From: Rufibacter roseus
GTDB lineage: Bacteria; Bacteroidota; Bacteroidia; Cytophagales; Hymenobacteraceae
NCBI RefSeq assembly: GCF_001647285.1
Contig: NZ_LRML01000004.1
Coordinates: 62,001 to 126,000, forward strand
Direction of reading: 5' to 3'
Length of the DNA stretch: 64,000 nucleotides
The notes beneath the pieces are model-generated. The model saw only the letters and a program-made list of their open reading frames with translations, did no database searches and had not been told where the DNA came from. Below are positions 28,025-35,893 of this stretch, piece by piece (the stretch's first letter is position 1; the number at the start of each line of letters is the position of its first letter). Made by a program: the position numbers and the translations under genes.

Positions 28025-28058
28025 TTTTTGACCTGTTTTTCATAAAACAGGCTAAAAA
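28025..28058. repeat. Dispersed palindromic element after the M42 gene
   Basis: Inner arms CCTGTTTT and AAAACAGG (28032-28039, 28044-28051), outer arms TTTTTGACC and GGCTAAAAA. It starts 5 bp after the stop codon, between the gene and its terminator. Confidence 0.75.
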
Positions 28059-28061
28059 TAG

Positions 28062-28114
28062 AAAATACGAAGACCTGCCGGATTAAAAACCCAGCAGGTC
28101 TTCGTATTTTTAAA
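28062..28114 (+). terminator. Terminator of the M42 peptidase gene
   Basis: A perfect 17-bp stem (AAAATACGAAGACCTGC at 28062-28078, complement at 28094-28110) followed by T residues. Confidence 0.85.
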
Positions 28115-28140
28115 CACAGCTGTATAAGTGCTTCTGCCTA

Positions 28141-28689
28141 ATGGAACTTTTGACGCCACGCCTGCTCCTCCGCGAGTTCAAAGAAGATGACTGGCATTTT
28201 ACCAACTTATATGAGGCCGACCTTAAAGTAATGCGTTTCCAGACGCAAGAGGTTAGAGATTTTAAAGGCAGCCAAGAGTATATTCAGCAGTGTATAGCTG
28301 AAGCGAAGGAAGAGCCAAGAACCCTCTTTGACCTTGCCATTGTACTGCGGAGTACCGACATGTTAATTGGCAAAGTAGGCATGAAGGTAGATTATGATGC
28401 TGAAGAAGCCGCACTCTGGTACATTTTAAACAGAACCTACTGGAACAAAGGGTATGGTACTGAAGCCGCCCAAGAGCTGCTCAAATTTGGCTTTGAAGAA
28501 CTGCACTTGCACCGTGTCTGGGCCGACTGTGACCCTCGTAACATTGGATCTTACCGCATCATGGAGAAACTGGGCATGCGCCGCGAGGCTCATTTTCGTG
28601 AAAATATTTTTATCAAGGGCGAATGGTGCGACTCTTTGGTTTACGCCATTCTAGACCATGAATGGCAACATAAAATCATACCTTCCTGA
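28141..28689 (+). CDS. GNAT family N-acetyltransferase (RimJ/RimL type)
   Basis: A 182-residue acetyltransferase that starts with the typical MELLTPRLLLREFKEDDW. Acetyl-CoA binding is shown by YILNRTYWNKGYGTEAAQEL (motif NKGYGT), followed by HRVWADCDPRNIGSYRIMEK and LGMRREAHFRENIFIKGEW, the usual C-terminal signature of the RimJ/RimL group. It transfers an acetyl group to an unknown amine; members act on ribosomal proteins, small molecules or antibiotics. It is a single gene just after the M42 terminator. Confidence 0.92.
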   Translation: MELLTPRLLLREFKEDDWHFTNLYEADLKVMRFQTQEVRDFKGSQEYIQQCIAEAKEEPRTLFDLAIVLRSTDMLIGKVGMKVDYDAEEAALWYILNRTYWNKGYGTEAAQELLKFGFEELHLHRVWADCDPRNIGSYRIMEKLGMRREAHFRENIFIKGEWCDSLVYAILDHEWQHKIIPS

Positions 28690-28833
28690 ATGCGTGCACC
28701 ATAGGTATTGATGCTTAGGTAGTGAAACTGAAACTTTTTAATTGTATTTTAGCTTTCATACCCTAAGCATTGTTATGCTGGCTTAAAAAACCAGAAAACA
28801 ATTCACCTATAGAATGGTTAAATCTATAATCCT

Positions 28834-29229
28834 ATGATTCTAGAGAACACACTTATCAAATTGGATTATAATCCGGCCAAAGACCTGCTCTTCGTGGAGT
28901 GGCCTGACCAGAACACCTATTCACTTTATGAGTTCAACCATTTGCTGGAGAAGGTACTGAATACAGTAAAGTACTATGACATCAGTTACTTACTTATAGA
29001 CGCCCGCCAAACCGTTGACGCCATTACGGAAATAGAGTATATGGATGCGGCCATAAAATTTCTGGAAGATTTGTCTCATACCCGAGTGAAAAAAGTAGCT
29101 CGTCTGGTAACTGATAATATTAACAGAGAAAGACAAATCAAAGAAATAAGCAACAAAACTAACTTGTCGCTTGAGTTTCAGACTTTCGCCAGCTTAGAAG
29201 TTGCCCAAAGCTGGTTGGTTTCAAAATAG
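28834..29229 (+). CDS. Small STAS/SpoIIAA-like protein
   Basis: A 131-residue soluble protein with no signal peptide. It has alternating strand/helix segments: IKLDYNPAKDLLFVEWP, EFNHLLEKVLNTVKYY, ISYLLIDARQTVDA, IEYMDAAIKFLEDL, RVKKVARLVTD and LSLEFQTFASLEVAQSWL. The order and the final phrase (A..W) resemble SpoIIAA/STAS-like proteins common in Cytophagales, often of unknown role. No phosphorylatable Ser motif is obvious. It is monocistronic, preceded by a 144-bp gap. Confidence 0.6.
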   Translation: MILENTLIKLDYNPAKDLLFVEWPDQNTYSLYEFNHLLEKVLNTVKYYDISYLLIDARQTVDAITEIEYMDAAIKFLEDLSHTRVKKVARLVTDNINRERQIKEISNKTNLSLEFQTFASLEVAQSWLVSK

Positions 29230-29262
29230 TTAACTACCTGCTGGCCTACTTCTGATAACTGC

Positions 29263-29304
29263 TGTTTGAATCAGTAGCGCATGTGTTTGAATCAGTAGCA
29301 CATG
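29263..29304. repeat. Two-unit 21-bp tandem repeat
   Basis: Two adjacent units of TGTTTGAATCAGTAGC followed by GCATG (first) or ACATG (second). They differ by one base and lie 34 bp after the STAS-like gene and 15 bp before a palindromic element. Confidence 0.8.
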
Positions 29305-29318
29305 TAGTAAACCAATCA

Positions 29319-29358
29319 CTGTTTTTGCTCTGAATTTTAAAATTCAGGCCTAAATCAC
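29319..29358. repeat. Dispersed palindromic element upstream of the metal-receptor gene
   Basis: It contains the perfect 18-bp palindrome CTGAATTTTAAAATTCAG (29330-29347) inside outer arms GTTTTTGC and GGCCTAAATC. It ends 13 bp before the start codon of the next gene, so it could influence translation or transcription start. Confidence 0.65.
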
Positions 29359-29370
29359 ATTTCTCTAGAG

Positions 29371-30174
29371 TTGCTTTACACCGACCACATGAACCGCCAG
29401 ATCACCTTAGATCAGCCGCCACAGCGGATTGTATCTTTGGTGCCCTCCCAAACGGAACTGCTGTTTCATTTAGGTCTTGGGGAAAAGGTGGTGGGAGTAA
29501 CCAAATTCTGTATTCATCCTAAAGAACAAACAAAGAACAAAACAAAGGTTGGAGGCACAAAGAACTTCAAATTTGATGTAATTAAGGAACTGAAGCCAGA
29601 CCTTATCATCGGGAACAAAGAGGAAAATTATCAGGAAGGAATTGAGGAACTGGCGCGCCACTACCCAGTGTGGATGAGTGATATCTATACTTTGGATGAC
29701 GCTTTACACATGATGAAGTCTGTAGGAGAAATTACGGGCACGCAAGAAGAAGCGACAGCACTAACTCACTCACTTCAACTACAATTCAGCAATTTAAAGC
29801 CTGCTTCACCCCCAATCAGTTCCGCTTACTTTGTTTGGCGTAACCCGTACATGGCTGTAGGTAATCATAATTTTATCGATCATCTGTTAGGGCTGTGTGG
29901 CTTCTCAAATGAGTTTAGCCATTTATCTCGTTACCCCAGTATTTCAGCAGAACTGCTGCGTGAAACGGACCCAAAGCTAATTTTACTTTCTTCAGAGCCC
30001 TATCCGTTTTCAGAAAAACACATACATGAATTTGCTGCCATTTGCCCTGATGCGGTAGTGAAAATAGTAGATGGAGAGTTGTTCAGTTGGTATGGCAGCA
30101 GGCTTTTGCATTCAGTGCCGTACCTCAACAACATAGTGAATGAAGTGCAGGCTCACTTAGGTTCTACAAAATAA
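29371..30174 (+). CDS. Helical backbone metal receptor (BtuF-like substrate-binding fold)
   Basis: A 267-residue protein of the cobalamin/iron-siderophore periplasmic binding fold: YTDHMNRQITL, PPQRIVSLVPSQTELLFHLG, VVGVTKFCIHP, VGGTKNFKFDVIKELKPDLIIG and YTLDDALHMMKSVGEITG. The start is a TTG at 29371, because the family begins right at the YTDxxxR segment; ATG 29389 would cut into it. Oddly there is no signal peptide or lipobox, so it looks cytoplasmic, and no ABC permease lies nearby. It may therefore be a metal- or corrinoid-binding protein with a non-transport role. Its stop overlaps a terminator stem. Confidence 0.8.
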   Translation: MLYTDHMNRQITLDQPPQRIVSLVPSQTELLFHLGLGEKVVGVTKFCIHPKEQTKNKTKVGGTKNFKFDVIKELKPDLIIGNKEENYQEGIEELARHYPVWMSDIYTLDDALHMMKSVGEITGTQEEATALTHSLQLQFSNLKPASPPISSAYFVWRNPYMAVGNHNFIDHLLGLCGFSNEFSHLSRYPSISAELLRETDPKLILLSSEPYPFSEKHIHEFAAICPDAVVKIVDGELFSWYGSRLLHSVPYLNNIVNEVQAHLGSTK

Positions 30175-30209
30175 TAGCTCATCTGCTGCGTGCAAATGAG
30201 CTATTATTT
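30169..30209. terminator. Terminator between convergent genes
   Basis: A perfect 14-bp stem (AAATAATAGCTCAT and complement at 30196-30209), overlapping the stop codon of the metal-receptor gene and 13 bp from the DUF4142 gene's stop. It is probably shared. Confidence 0.7.
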
Positions 30210-30222
30210 CTAGAAAGGTAAC

Positions 30223-30765
30223 TTAATTTTTAGCAATCAATTGGGTCTGTACCTTCTGTATTTCTGCTAAATGTTCTTGTAATACAGGCAGAATCTGGTC
30301 AATAAATCCCTGAATCTCCGGATCGGTTATCTTCTTGTCTGCTTCTTCATACATAGATATCACTTCTTGGTGAGCAGTGATTTGAACTGCAGCAAAGTTT
30401 TGGTCAAACTCTGTACCTTCTTTTTCTTCCAGTCGGTTAATTATACTCTTTTTATCAGCCGGCATTTGATCAGGCAGCTGTACGCTTTTGCGGCGGGCAA
30501 TAGATTGCAGCGCCTCACTGGTACGGGTATGCACATGCACCAACTGTTGTCCAAAACCTCCCACCTCACCATTCTTGCTTTGGTCTTCGGCCATCATGCC
30601 GGCGGTAATTTCAAAGAGGTCGTGCGCCAGGGCTTTCTTCAGGAACTCCTGTGTTTCGGCAACTTCTGAACCAGTGTTTTCCTCATCGCTCTCACTACAT
30701 GCGTTAAGGGAGGCACAGCTCACCAAAAAGATCCAGACAAGTACCCATATATTATTCTTTTTCAT
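30223..30765 (-). CDS. DUF4142 lipoprotein
   Basis: A 180-residue protein with a lipoprotein-type signal (IWVLVWIFLVSCASLNAC; lipobox ending at the second Cys, or possibly VSC). The mature domain is DUF4142-like and helical: ETQEFLKKALAHDLFEITAGM, GEVGGFGQQLVHVHTRTSEAL, EFDQNFAAVQITAHQEVISM and FIDQILPVLQEHLAEIQ. The repeated HxH and QxxxH residues resemble ferritin-like four-helix proteins, but metal binding is unproven. Role unknown; periplasmic by the signal. It is a single gene with a shared terminator downstream. Confidence 0.85.
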   Translation of the reverse strand: MKKNNIWVLVWIFLVSCASLNACSESDEENTGSEVAETQEFLKKALAHDLFEITAGMMAEDQSKNGEVGGFGQQLVHVHTRTSEALQSIARRKSVQLPDQMPADKKSIINRLEEKEGTEFDQNFAAVQITAHQEVISMYEEADKKITDPEIQGFIDQILPVLQEHLAEIQKVQTQLIAKN

Positions 30766-31022
30766 AGTCTTATTCTGTCGCTAATGATATTTCTCTTTCA
30801 GGAAGATCTTGTACGGCAGAGAAACAGCCATGTTTTATAAATACAAATAAAAACATCAATTATTAGCAATAACACAATTACAAACTTATTTATATACAAT
30901 TCTGCTATCAAACACAACATAGATTTTCTACAGCTTATGCCCCTGAAAACATAAGGCGCCCACCTTCTCCTTCTGAACAACAAGCACAATTGTTACTCAT
31001 AAAAGTGAATCTGAAAACTGTG
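30766..31022. other. Intergenic DNA upstream of the DUF4142 gene
   Basis: AT-rich sequence, with no gene or repeat recognised and no exact -7 box. Confidence 0.4.
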
Positions 31023-31068
31023 TTACAACAAAGAAGCCTGCTGATATCAGCAGGCTTCTTTGTTGTAA
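31023..31068 (-). terminator. Terminator of the aroB-aroA operon (46-bp perfect palindrome)
   Basis: A perfect palindrome with 23-nt arms (TTACAACAAAGAAGCCTGC then TGAT) and no loop base to spare. It lies 37 bp past the aroA stop and can also block transcription from the other side. Confidence 0.85.
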
Positions 31069-31105
31069 AGCTTAGCAATGGTGACTACGCTTTATTTTCA
31101 AAAAT

Positions 31106-32347
31106 CTATTGCACTTCCTCCACCTCAAAACCTGCTTTTTGCAATTCCTCCCAGTACCGCGGGTACGACTTCCGTACTACTTTTGGTTCTTCCACCACCA
31201 ACGGCAGTTTCAACGCCAACGGTGCAAAGGCCATGGCCATGCGGTGGTCTTCATAGGTATGCACTCTCGCTTCGTTTTCAGGCTGTTTTTCTAAAATCAG
31301 CTTAAAAACGTCAGGCTCTACTTCAGTTAAAGCAGCACCAAATTTCTGCACCTCGTTCTGCAGCGCAGCAATACGGTCCGTTTCTTTGATCCGAAGGCTT
31401 TCAAGACCTGTCATCTCTACCTCTACCTTTATACCGGCGGCTAAGGCGGCTACAGTTTGAGCAAGATCTGGGCAGTCAGAGAAATCTATGCGTTCTGGCT
31501 TCTCCTCTTTTGGCTGTTTGGTCAGGCGTACCCCATTTTCAGTGAATTCTGTCTTCACCCCAAAAGGTACCATGAGCTCGGGCAGTACGCTGTCGCCTTG
31601 CAAAGAGTTAAAGCGAAGTGCAGGCAGAAACACATCGGCTTCCTGGGCCAAGGCAGTCATGCTATACCAGTAACTGGCCGCAGACCAATCTGACTCAACG
31701 GTAAACTCCTTGGCTTGGTACTTTTGAGCCGGTACTGAAATATGGTTGCCTTCAAATTTTGCCTGCACGCCAAAATGCGCCATTTGCGCCAGAGTCATAC
31801 GGATGTAAGGCGCCGAACTGATCTTCCCCTCAAGTGTTAACTCCAGCCCCTGCGGTAACAGCGGACCAATCATGAGCAAGGCTGAAATGTATTGGCTGCT
31901 GATGTCGGAGCGTACACTCAGTTGATTGGTTCCGGTGCCCGAAAAGCCTTTCATTCTCATGGGTGGGTAACCTTCTTCGCCTAAATATTCGATGTCAGCA
32001 CCTAACGTTCTTAAGGCATCTACCAACACACCTATTGGCCTTTGGCACATGCGGGGGGTTCCCGTGAGTACCAGTTTCTGGCCAGTGGCTGCGTAATAGG
32101 CGGTTAAAAAGCGCATGACGGTTCCGGCATCTTCGGCACTTACCTCTTCTCCAGCAGGCGTAGATAAAATACGGTTTAGAAGCTGGGTATCGTTGGCGTC
32201 AGATAAGTTATGTATAAGGAAATCTTCGCCCGTAAGGGCTCTGATAATAAGGGCACGGTTAGCCTCACTTTTAGAGGCAGGCAGGATTGCGGTCCCGCTC
32301 AACTTGCCCGTAGGGTGCGACACGCGCACAGCTGCGGCTGACATCAT
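31106..32347 (-). CDS. aroA: 3-phosphoshikimate 1-carboxyvinyltransferase (EPSP synthase)
   Basis: A 413-residue enzyme that joins phosphoenolpyruvate to shikimate-3-phosphate in the sixth shikimate step. Motifs: LPASKSEANRALI (substrate-binding Lys and Ser), DAGTVMRFLTAYYA, GTPRMCQRPIGVLVDAL, the SLRIKETDRIAALQNEV block and YEDHRMAMAFAPLAL near the C-terminus. It is slightly shorter than the E. coli enzyme, as usual in Bacteroidota. The start overlaps the aroB stop by 4 bp, so the two are translationally coupled. Residues about 346-359 (VFKLILEKQPENE region) are encoded by a full-length copy of the dispersed palindromic element. Confidence 0.94.
   Translation of the reverse strand: MMSAAAVRVSHPTGKLSGTAILPASKSEANRALIIRALTGEDFLIHNLSDANDTQLLNRILSTPAGEEVSAEDAGTVMRFLTAYYAATGQKLVLTGTPRMCQRPIGVLVDALRTLGADIEYLGEEGYPPMRMKGFSGTGTNQLSVRSDISSQYISALLMIGPLLPQGLELTLEGKISSAPYIRMTLAQMAHFGVQAKFEGNHISVPAQKYQAKEFTVESDWSAASYWYSMTALAQEADVFLPALRFNSLQGDSVLPELMVPFGVKTEFTENGVRLTKQPKEEKPERIDFSDCPDLAQTVAALAAGIKVEVEMTGLESLRIKETDRIAALQNEVQKFGAALTEVEPDVFKLILEKQPENEARVHTYEDHRMAMAFAPLALKLPLVVEEPKVVRKSYPRYWEELQKAGFEVEEVQ
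31273..31310. repeat. Dispersed palindromic element inside the aroA reading frame
   Basis: Left half CGTTTTCAGGCTGTTTTT and right half CTAAAATCAGCTTAAAAACG match the family consensus as well as intergenic copies do. The reading frame passes through without a stop and the element codes for about 13 residues between the KETDR and DHRMAM motifs of AroA. Confidence 0.65.
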
Positions 32348-33384
32348 AGGGTTTGGTAATAGCGCAAGGCATTTTCAACCTCGCTCAGGGTAACAGGTTT
32401 ATCATACACGGCTACGCCGATTTTTTCTAAAAGAGTGCAGTTAATGGTAGCCCCTGAATTCTTTTTATCGTGCAGGCAAAGAGCAGAGATGGCGGTTAAT
32501 TCAGAAGCCTCAATCTTCACCTTCTCATAAATTGAAGAGATAAAGGTTTCTATCTGCTCCAGTTCCTGCTGCGAAAGCAGACCTTTCTGCACCGATAGCC
32601 ATGCCTCACATATCATACCGGCGGCAATGGCCTCGCCGTGCAACAGCATTTGGCTTGGCTTCTCCAGAAAGTAACTTTCTATGGCGTGGCCAATGGTGTG
32701 ACCAAAGTTCAGAATCTTGCGCAAGCCGTTCTCCAGTGGATCTGCCGTTACAACTCTGGATTTAATTTCAATGGAATGGCGGATAAGGTCGGTCCAGTCT
32801 TCGGTGAACATACCAATGTGGCGCTGCTGCTGGAACATATCACCATCGGTTATAAGCCAATGTTTGATTACCTCAGCGTAGCCCGATTTCATTTGGCGCA
32901 GGTCCAGTGTCTGCAAGAATTCAGGATTCACCAGTACCGCCACGGGTTCTTGAAACACGCCAATGTGGTTCTTGAAGCCCATGAAATCAATACCCGTCTT
33001 ACCACCCACACTCGCATCAACCTGAGAAAGCAAGGTGGTAGGCACATTCACAAACCGGATTCCTCGTTTGTAAAGGCTGGCACAGAAACCACCTAAGTCG
33101 GTGAGAACGCCGCCGCCTAGGTTCACCAAAAGGCTCCAGCGGTCCAGCCCCTGCTCGGTCAGCTCGCGCCACACATGCTCACAGGTTGCCAGGTTTTTGT
33201 TTTCTTCGCCGCTCTTAATATGAACTACATGGTGCCCCTGCGGCAGCGAATTTTTTAGTAAAGGGTAGCAATGCCGGTGAGTATTTTCATCTACCAGCAC
33301 CACTACCTTTTTAAAGGCACGGTTCTGCAGCAGCTCTTGTAGCTGCTGTACTGCTTCTTTGCCTATGAAAATTTCTTCGGTCAA
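32344..33384 (-). CDS. aroB: 3-dehydroquinate synthase
   Basis: A 346-residue NAD- and metal-dependent enzyme that closes DAHP into 3-dehydroquinate in the second shikimate step. The nucleotide-binding loop and core are seen in VVVLVDENT, SGEENKNLATCEHVW, NLGGGVLTDLGGFCASLYKRGI, PTTLLSQVDASVGGKTGIDF and the metal-ligand region NFGHTIGHAIES with LLHGEAIAAGM. No in-frame ATG exists near the N-terminus: a stop codon lies upstream, and TTG at 33384 is the only fitting start (TTG-ACC-GAA-GAA). It is coupled to aroA by a 4-bp overlap. Confidence 0.93.
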   Translation of the reverse strand: MTEEIFIGKEAVQQLQELLQNRAFKKVVVLVDENTHRHCYPLLKNSLPQGHHVVHIKSGEENKNLATCEHVWRELTEQGLDRWSLLVNLGGGVLTDLGGFCASLYKRGIRFVNVPTTLLSQVDASVGGKTGIDFMGFKNHIGVFQEPVAVLVNPEFLQTLDLRQMKSGYAEVIKHWLITDGDMFQQQRHIGMFTEDWTDLIRHSIEIKSRVVTADPLENGLRKILNFGHTIGHAIESYFLEKPSQMLLHGEAIAAGMICEAWLSVQKGLLSQQELEQIETFISSIYEKVKIEASELTAISALCLHDKKNSGATINCTLLEKIGVAVYDKPVTLSEVENALRYYQTL

Positions 33385-33404
33385 GGTAATCTGAGTTTAT
33401 TTTA

Positions 33405-33442
33405 TGTTTCCGGCCTATTTTTCTTAAAACAGGTGGAAAACA
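33405..33442. repeat. Dispersed palindromic element upstream of aroB
   Basis: Half-sites TGTTTCCGGCCTATTTTT and AAAACAGGTGGAAAACA. It lies about 20 bp upstream of the aroB start, in a 262-bp gap that otherwise shows nothing. Confidence 0.65.
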
Positions 33443-33646
33443 GAATAGGTGATACCAAAAAGGAACAGTTTTAGCGTTTACGGAACGAAAATTTCAGATA
33501 AACACTACAGAGCCACTCATTTTGACAATACAGAGCACAAGGTACTGCCAACTTAGCAAAAGAAGGCAATAAAGAGCAGAAGATTTTTAATATGTTCTTC
33601 TAAAACATAGGTACAGGTGCAGTAAACCTCAATAGTTAAATAACAC

Positions 33647-34534
33647 TTACCTAGTTTGCTTTACCATTTCATATTTCAATTTGCCTTGCACCAGCTTCAT
33701 CTTTATAGTGTCCTCAATAGCCTCAAATAGAGAAAGCGTATCACCGTTAATTCTATAGGCATAGCACACCTGTTGCTCTGCCTGCAAATTGAAACAAATT
33801 TGGTCAAGATCATTGAAAGGACCAGCCACAAAGTCTGTGAGTACATAATATGTTTCAGCCCCTGAAAGTCCCTCTATAGCTCCGTTATCGTTCATTATGA
33901 CTTTTACCGGAGCGTCGCCCTGCTCTTGTTTCAACATGTAAGAACCCGAAAACAGTTTTTGATTCACCACATGCTGTATGCCCCAAGCGGCATCATTATC
34001 TGTTTGTTTAGCACTTACTTTTTTGAATTGGGTTTTGCCTAGCAATTTGTTCCCCGCAGTGTAATGATAAAGGTACAAGGCAGTGTCTTGCGCTGCTGTT
34101 TCATACCCTAATTCATACCTGTTGGTCCGCTCTTTGTAATCTGGAATATTTGTTTTGAGGCTGGTAGAAGATTGGCCTTTCTTAAAGTAAAGCATAAAGC
34201 TATACCCTTCATGATTGTTCAAGCTTGACCCCACCTCTAAACTATCGCTTCGCAAGTTATCTGTGATAATAAGGGTCGTTAGGTTTTCTAACTTATGAGA
34301 TGAGGCTATGGGAGATTTTGTCTTCTCAATGTCCTGAATATAATCACTCAGCACCCACACTCCATTTATAATTGGGGAGAAGTTCCTTCTCAAGCTATCT
34401 GCCCCAGTCATTACGCTGGCATCTGAAGCTTTGGTTACAACAACATCAGCGGTAGTGGAAGCACCTTCTCTACGACCACAAGCACTCAAGACAAAAGCAC
34501 AAATAAAAAGTATAGGAAAAAGGTGGGGGTTCAT
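33647..34534 (-). CDS. Uncharacterised lipoprotein
   Basis: A 295-residue protein with a lipoprotein signal (HLFPILFICAFVLSACG; lipobox LSAC, Cys at about 19) and a beta-rich mature region. Recognisable segments are IINGVWVLSDYIQDIEKTKSP, SYKERTNRYELGYET-like strands, KQLFSGSYMLKQEQGDAPVKV and GDTLSLFEAIEDTIKMKLVQG. The architecture (a what-if-no-change display of strands with a computed status line) recalls lipocalin-like surface proteins, but no family is recognised. It lies between aroB and the DAHP synthase gene on the same strand, with 262- and 142-bp gaps holding palindromic elements, so it is probably not in a tight operon with them. Function unknown. Confidence 0.7.
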   Translation of the reverse strand: MNPHLFPILFICAFVLSACGRREGASTTADVVVTKASDASVMTGADSLRRNFSPIINGVWVLSDYIQDIEKTKSPIASSHKLENLTTLIITDNLRSDSLEVGSSLNNHEGYSFMLYFKKGQSSTSLKTNIPDYKERTNRYELGYETAAQDTALYLYHYTAGNKLLGKTQFKKVSAKQTDNDAAWGIQHVVNQKLFSGSYMLKQEQGDAPVKVIMNDNGAIEGLSGAETYYVLTDFVAGPFNDLDQICFNLQAEQQVCYAYRINGDTLSLFEAIEDTIKMKLVQGKLKYEMVKQTR

Positions 34535-34637
34535 ATAGAGGGATCCTGAAGACTAGCTGGCCATTAAATTATATCTACCGGCAGTGTTGATTTTATTCTA
34601 TTAGATTAAAAAAAGAAAAGTTGTGAGATAAATAGAG

Positions 34638-34676
34638 TTGTTTTAGCCCTCCTTTTCAAAAAGTAGCCCCAAAACG
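34638..34676. repeat. Dispersed palindromic element after the DAHP synthase gene
   Basis: Half-sites TTGTTTTAGCCCTCCTTTT and AAAAAGTAGCCCCAAAACG. It abuts the stop codon at 34677, so it may be a terminator. Confidence 0.65.
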
Positions 34677-35771
34677 CTACTCTTCCTCCTTCTTTCCGCT
34701 CACCACCTCCGTCTGTACCCTGATTGATTCTAGGTGAATGAGTTCATACAGTTCTGCGGCAAATTTTGAGTTAACCTGCATCTGCCTGGCCCACTCTTTT
34801 CTGGTGTCAAAAATGCTTTTCCAGCGCTCGGGCTGCAGTACGGCAATATTGTTCTGCTTTTTGTCTTCGCCTATTTGCTCTACCAAACGTATGCGGCGGG
34901 CCAGAGCTTCTATTATTTCACGGTCAGCGCGGTCAATTTTCTGCCTTAACTCCTCGGTACGGCTAATAAAGGCTTGGTCTGGCAGGCTACGAACCTGTAG
35001 TTTAGCTAAGATATCACCCAACACCTGCGGAGTAATTTGCTGCTCGGCATCAGACAAAGCTTGAGCAGGGTTAGGGTGTGTCTCAATCATCATGCCCTCA
35101 AAATCTAAATCCAAGGCCTTCTGACTGATAGGAAAAATAAATTCTGGTTTACCCCCAATGTGGCTAGGATCTACAATAACGGGTAAGAAGGGGTACTGAC
35201 CCTTCAGCTGAATAGGAATTTGCCAAAGCGGCTGGTTCCGGTATTCAGAGGGCTCATAGCTGGAGAATCCGCGGTGAATGGCAGCCACATCCTTCAGCCC
35301 CACAGCCCAAAGCCGCTCAATAGCCCCAGCCCATAAACTCAGATCTGGGTTAACAGGGTTCTTCACCATTACAGGTACGTTCGTTCCACGCAGGGCGTCT
35401 GCTAACTCCTGTACTGCAAACGGGTTTACCGTGGTGCGGGCGCCAATCCAGAGTACATCAATGTTATGCTTAAGCGCAGTTTCTATGTGGTGCGGGCGGG
35501 CTACCTCCGTGGCTACGGGCATACCCAACTCCTGCCGTACTTCCTGGAGCCACTGCATCCCCTCAGCCCCTACCCCTTCAAAAGTACCAGGCTTGGAGCG
35601 CGGTTTCCAGACACCAGCCCTGAAAATGTCTACCTGCAGGTCTTTCAGCTGCCGGGCTGTTTCCAGTACTTGGTCACAAGATTCGGCACTGCAGGGTCCG
35701 GCTACCGTTAAAGGCTTGCGGCGCAGCTTGCTCAACTGGTGAAAATAATTGTTTTGTTTGCTGTGTTCCAT
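34677..35771 (-). CDS. Bifunctional DAHP synthase / chorismate mutase type II
   Basis: A 364-residue fusion. Residues about 15-265 form a DAHP synthase of the KDO8P-synthase-like class (VAGPCSAES, WIGARTTVNPFAVQELADAL, VKNPVNPDLSLW, DPSHIGGKPEF and METHPNP-like IETHPNPAQAL), which joins PEP and erythrose-4-phosphate in the first shikimate step. Residues about 275-360 form an AroQ-type chorismate mutase (RTEELRQKIDRADREIIEALARRIRLVEQIG). In this fusion type the mutase domain often gives feedback control by prephenate. The start is ATG 35771 (MEHSKQNNYFHQL); extending to a TTG at 35822 would translate into a palindromic element. Confidence 0.93.
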   Translation of the reverse strand: MEHSKQNNYFHQLSKLRRKPLTVAGPCSAESCDQVLETARQLKDLQVDIFRAGVWKPRSKPGTFEGVGAEGMQWLQEVRQELGMPVATEVARPHHIETALKHNIDVLWIGARTTVNPFAVQELADALRGTNVPVMVKNPVNPDLSLWAGAIERLWAVGLKDVAAIHRGFSSYEPSEYRNQPLWQIPIQLKGQYPFLPVIVDPSHIGGKPEFIFPISQKALDLDFEGMMIETHPNPAQALSDAEQQITPQVLGDILAKLQVRSLPDQAFISRTEELRQKIDRADREIIEALARRIRLVEQIGEDKKQNNIAVLQPERWKSIFDTRKEWARQMQVNSKFAAELYELIHLESIRVQTEVVSGKKEEE

Positions 35772-35801
35772 GGCCTTAAATCCGTAAGCGTAGTAGAAAA
35801 C

Positions 35802-35840
35802 TATTTTAAACCTGCTTTTCAAAAAATAGGCGTAAAATAA
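35802..35840. repeat. Dispersed palindromic element between divergent genes
   Basis: Half-sites TATTTTAAACCTGCTTTT and AAAAAATAGGCGTAAAATA. It lies in the 122-bp divergent gap between the DAHP synthase and proline dehydrogenase genes, next to a promoter. Confidence 0.6.
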
Positions 35841-35859
35841 CTAACAACCGTTTTTACGT

Positions 35860-35867
35860 TATCTTTG
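35860..35867 (+). promoter_or_regulatory. Candidate -7 element of the proline dehydrogenase gene
   Basis: TATCTTTG, followed by TAC, is a classic Bacteroidota -7 box, 26 bp before the start codon. No clear -33 TTG is seen at 19-21 bp upstream. Confidence 0.55.
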
Positions 35868-35893
35868 TACGCCCTAAAATAGCACCTAAAAAG

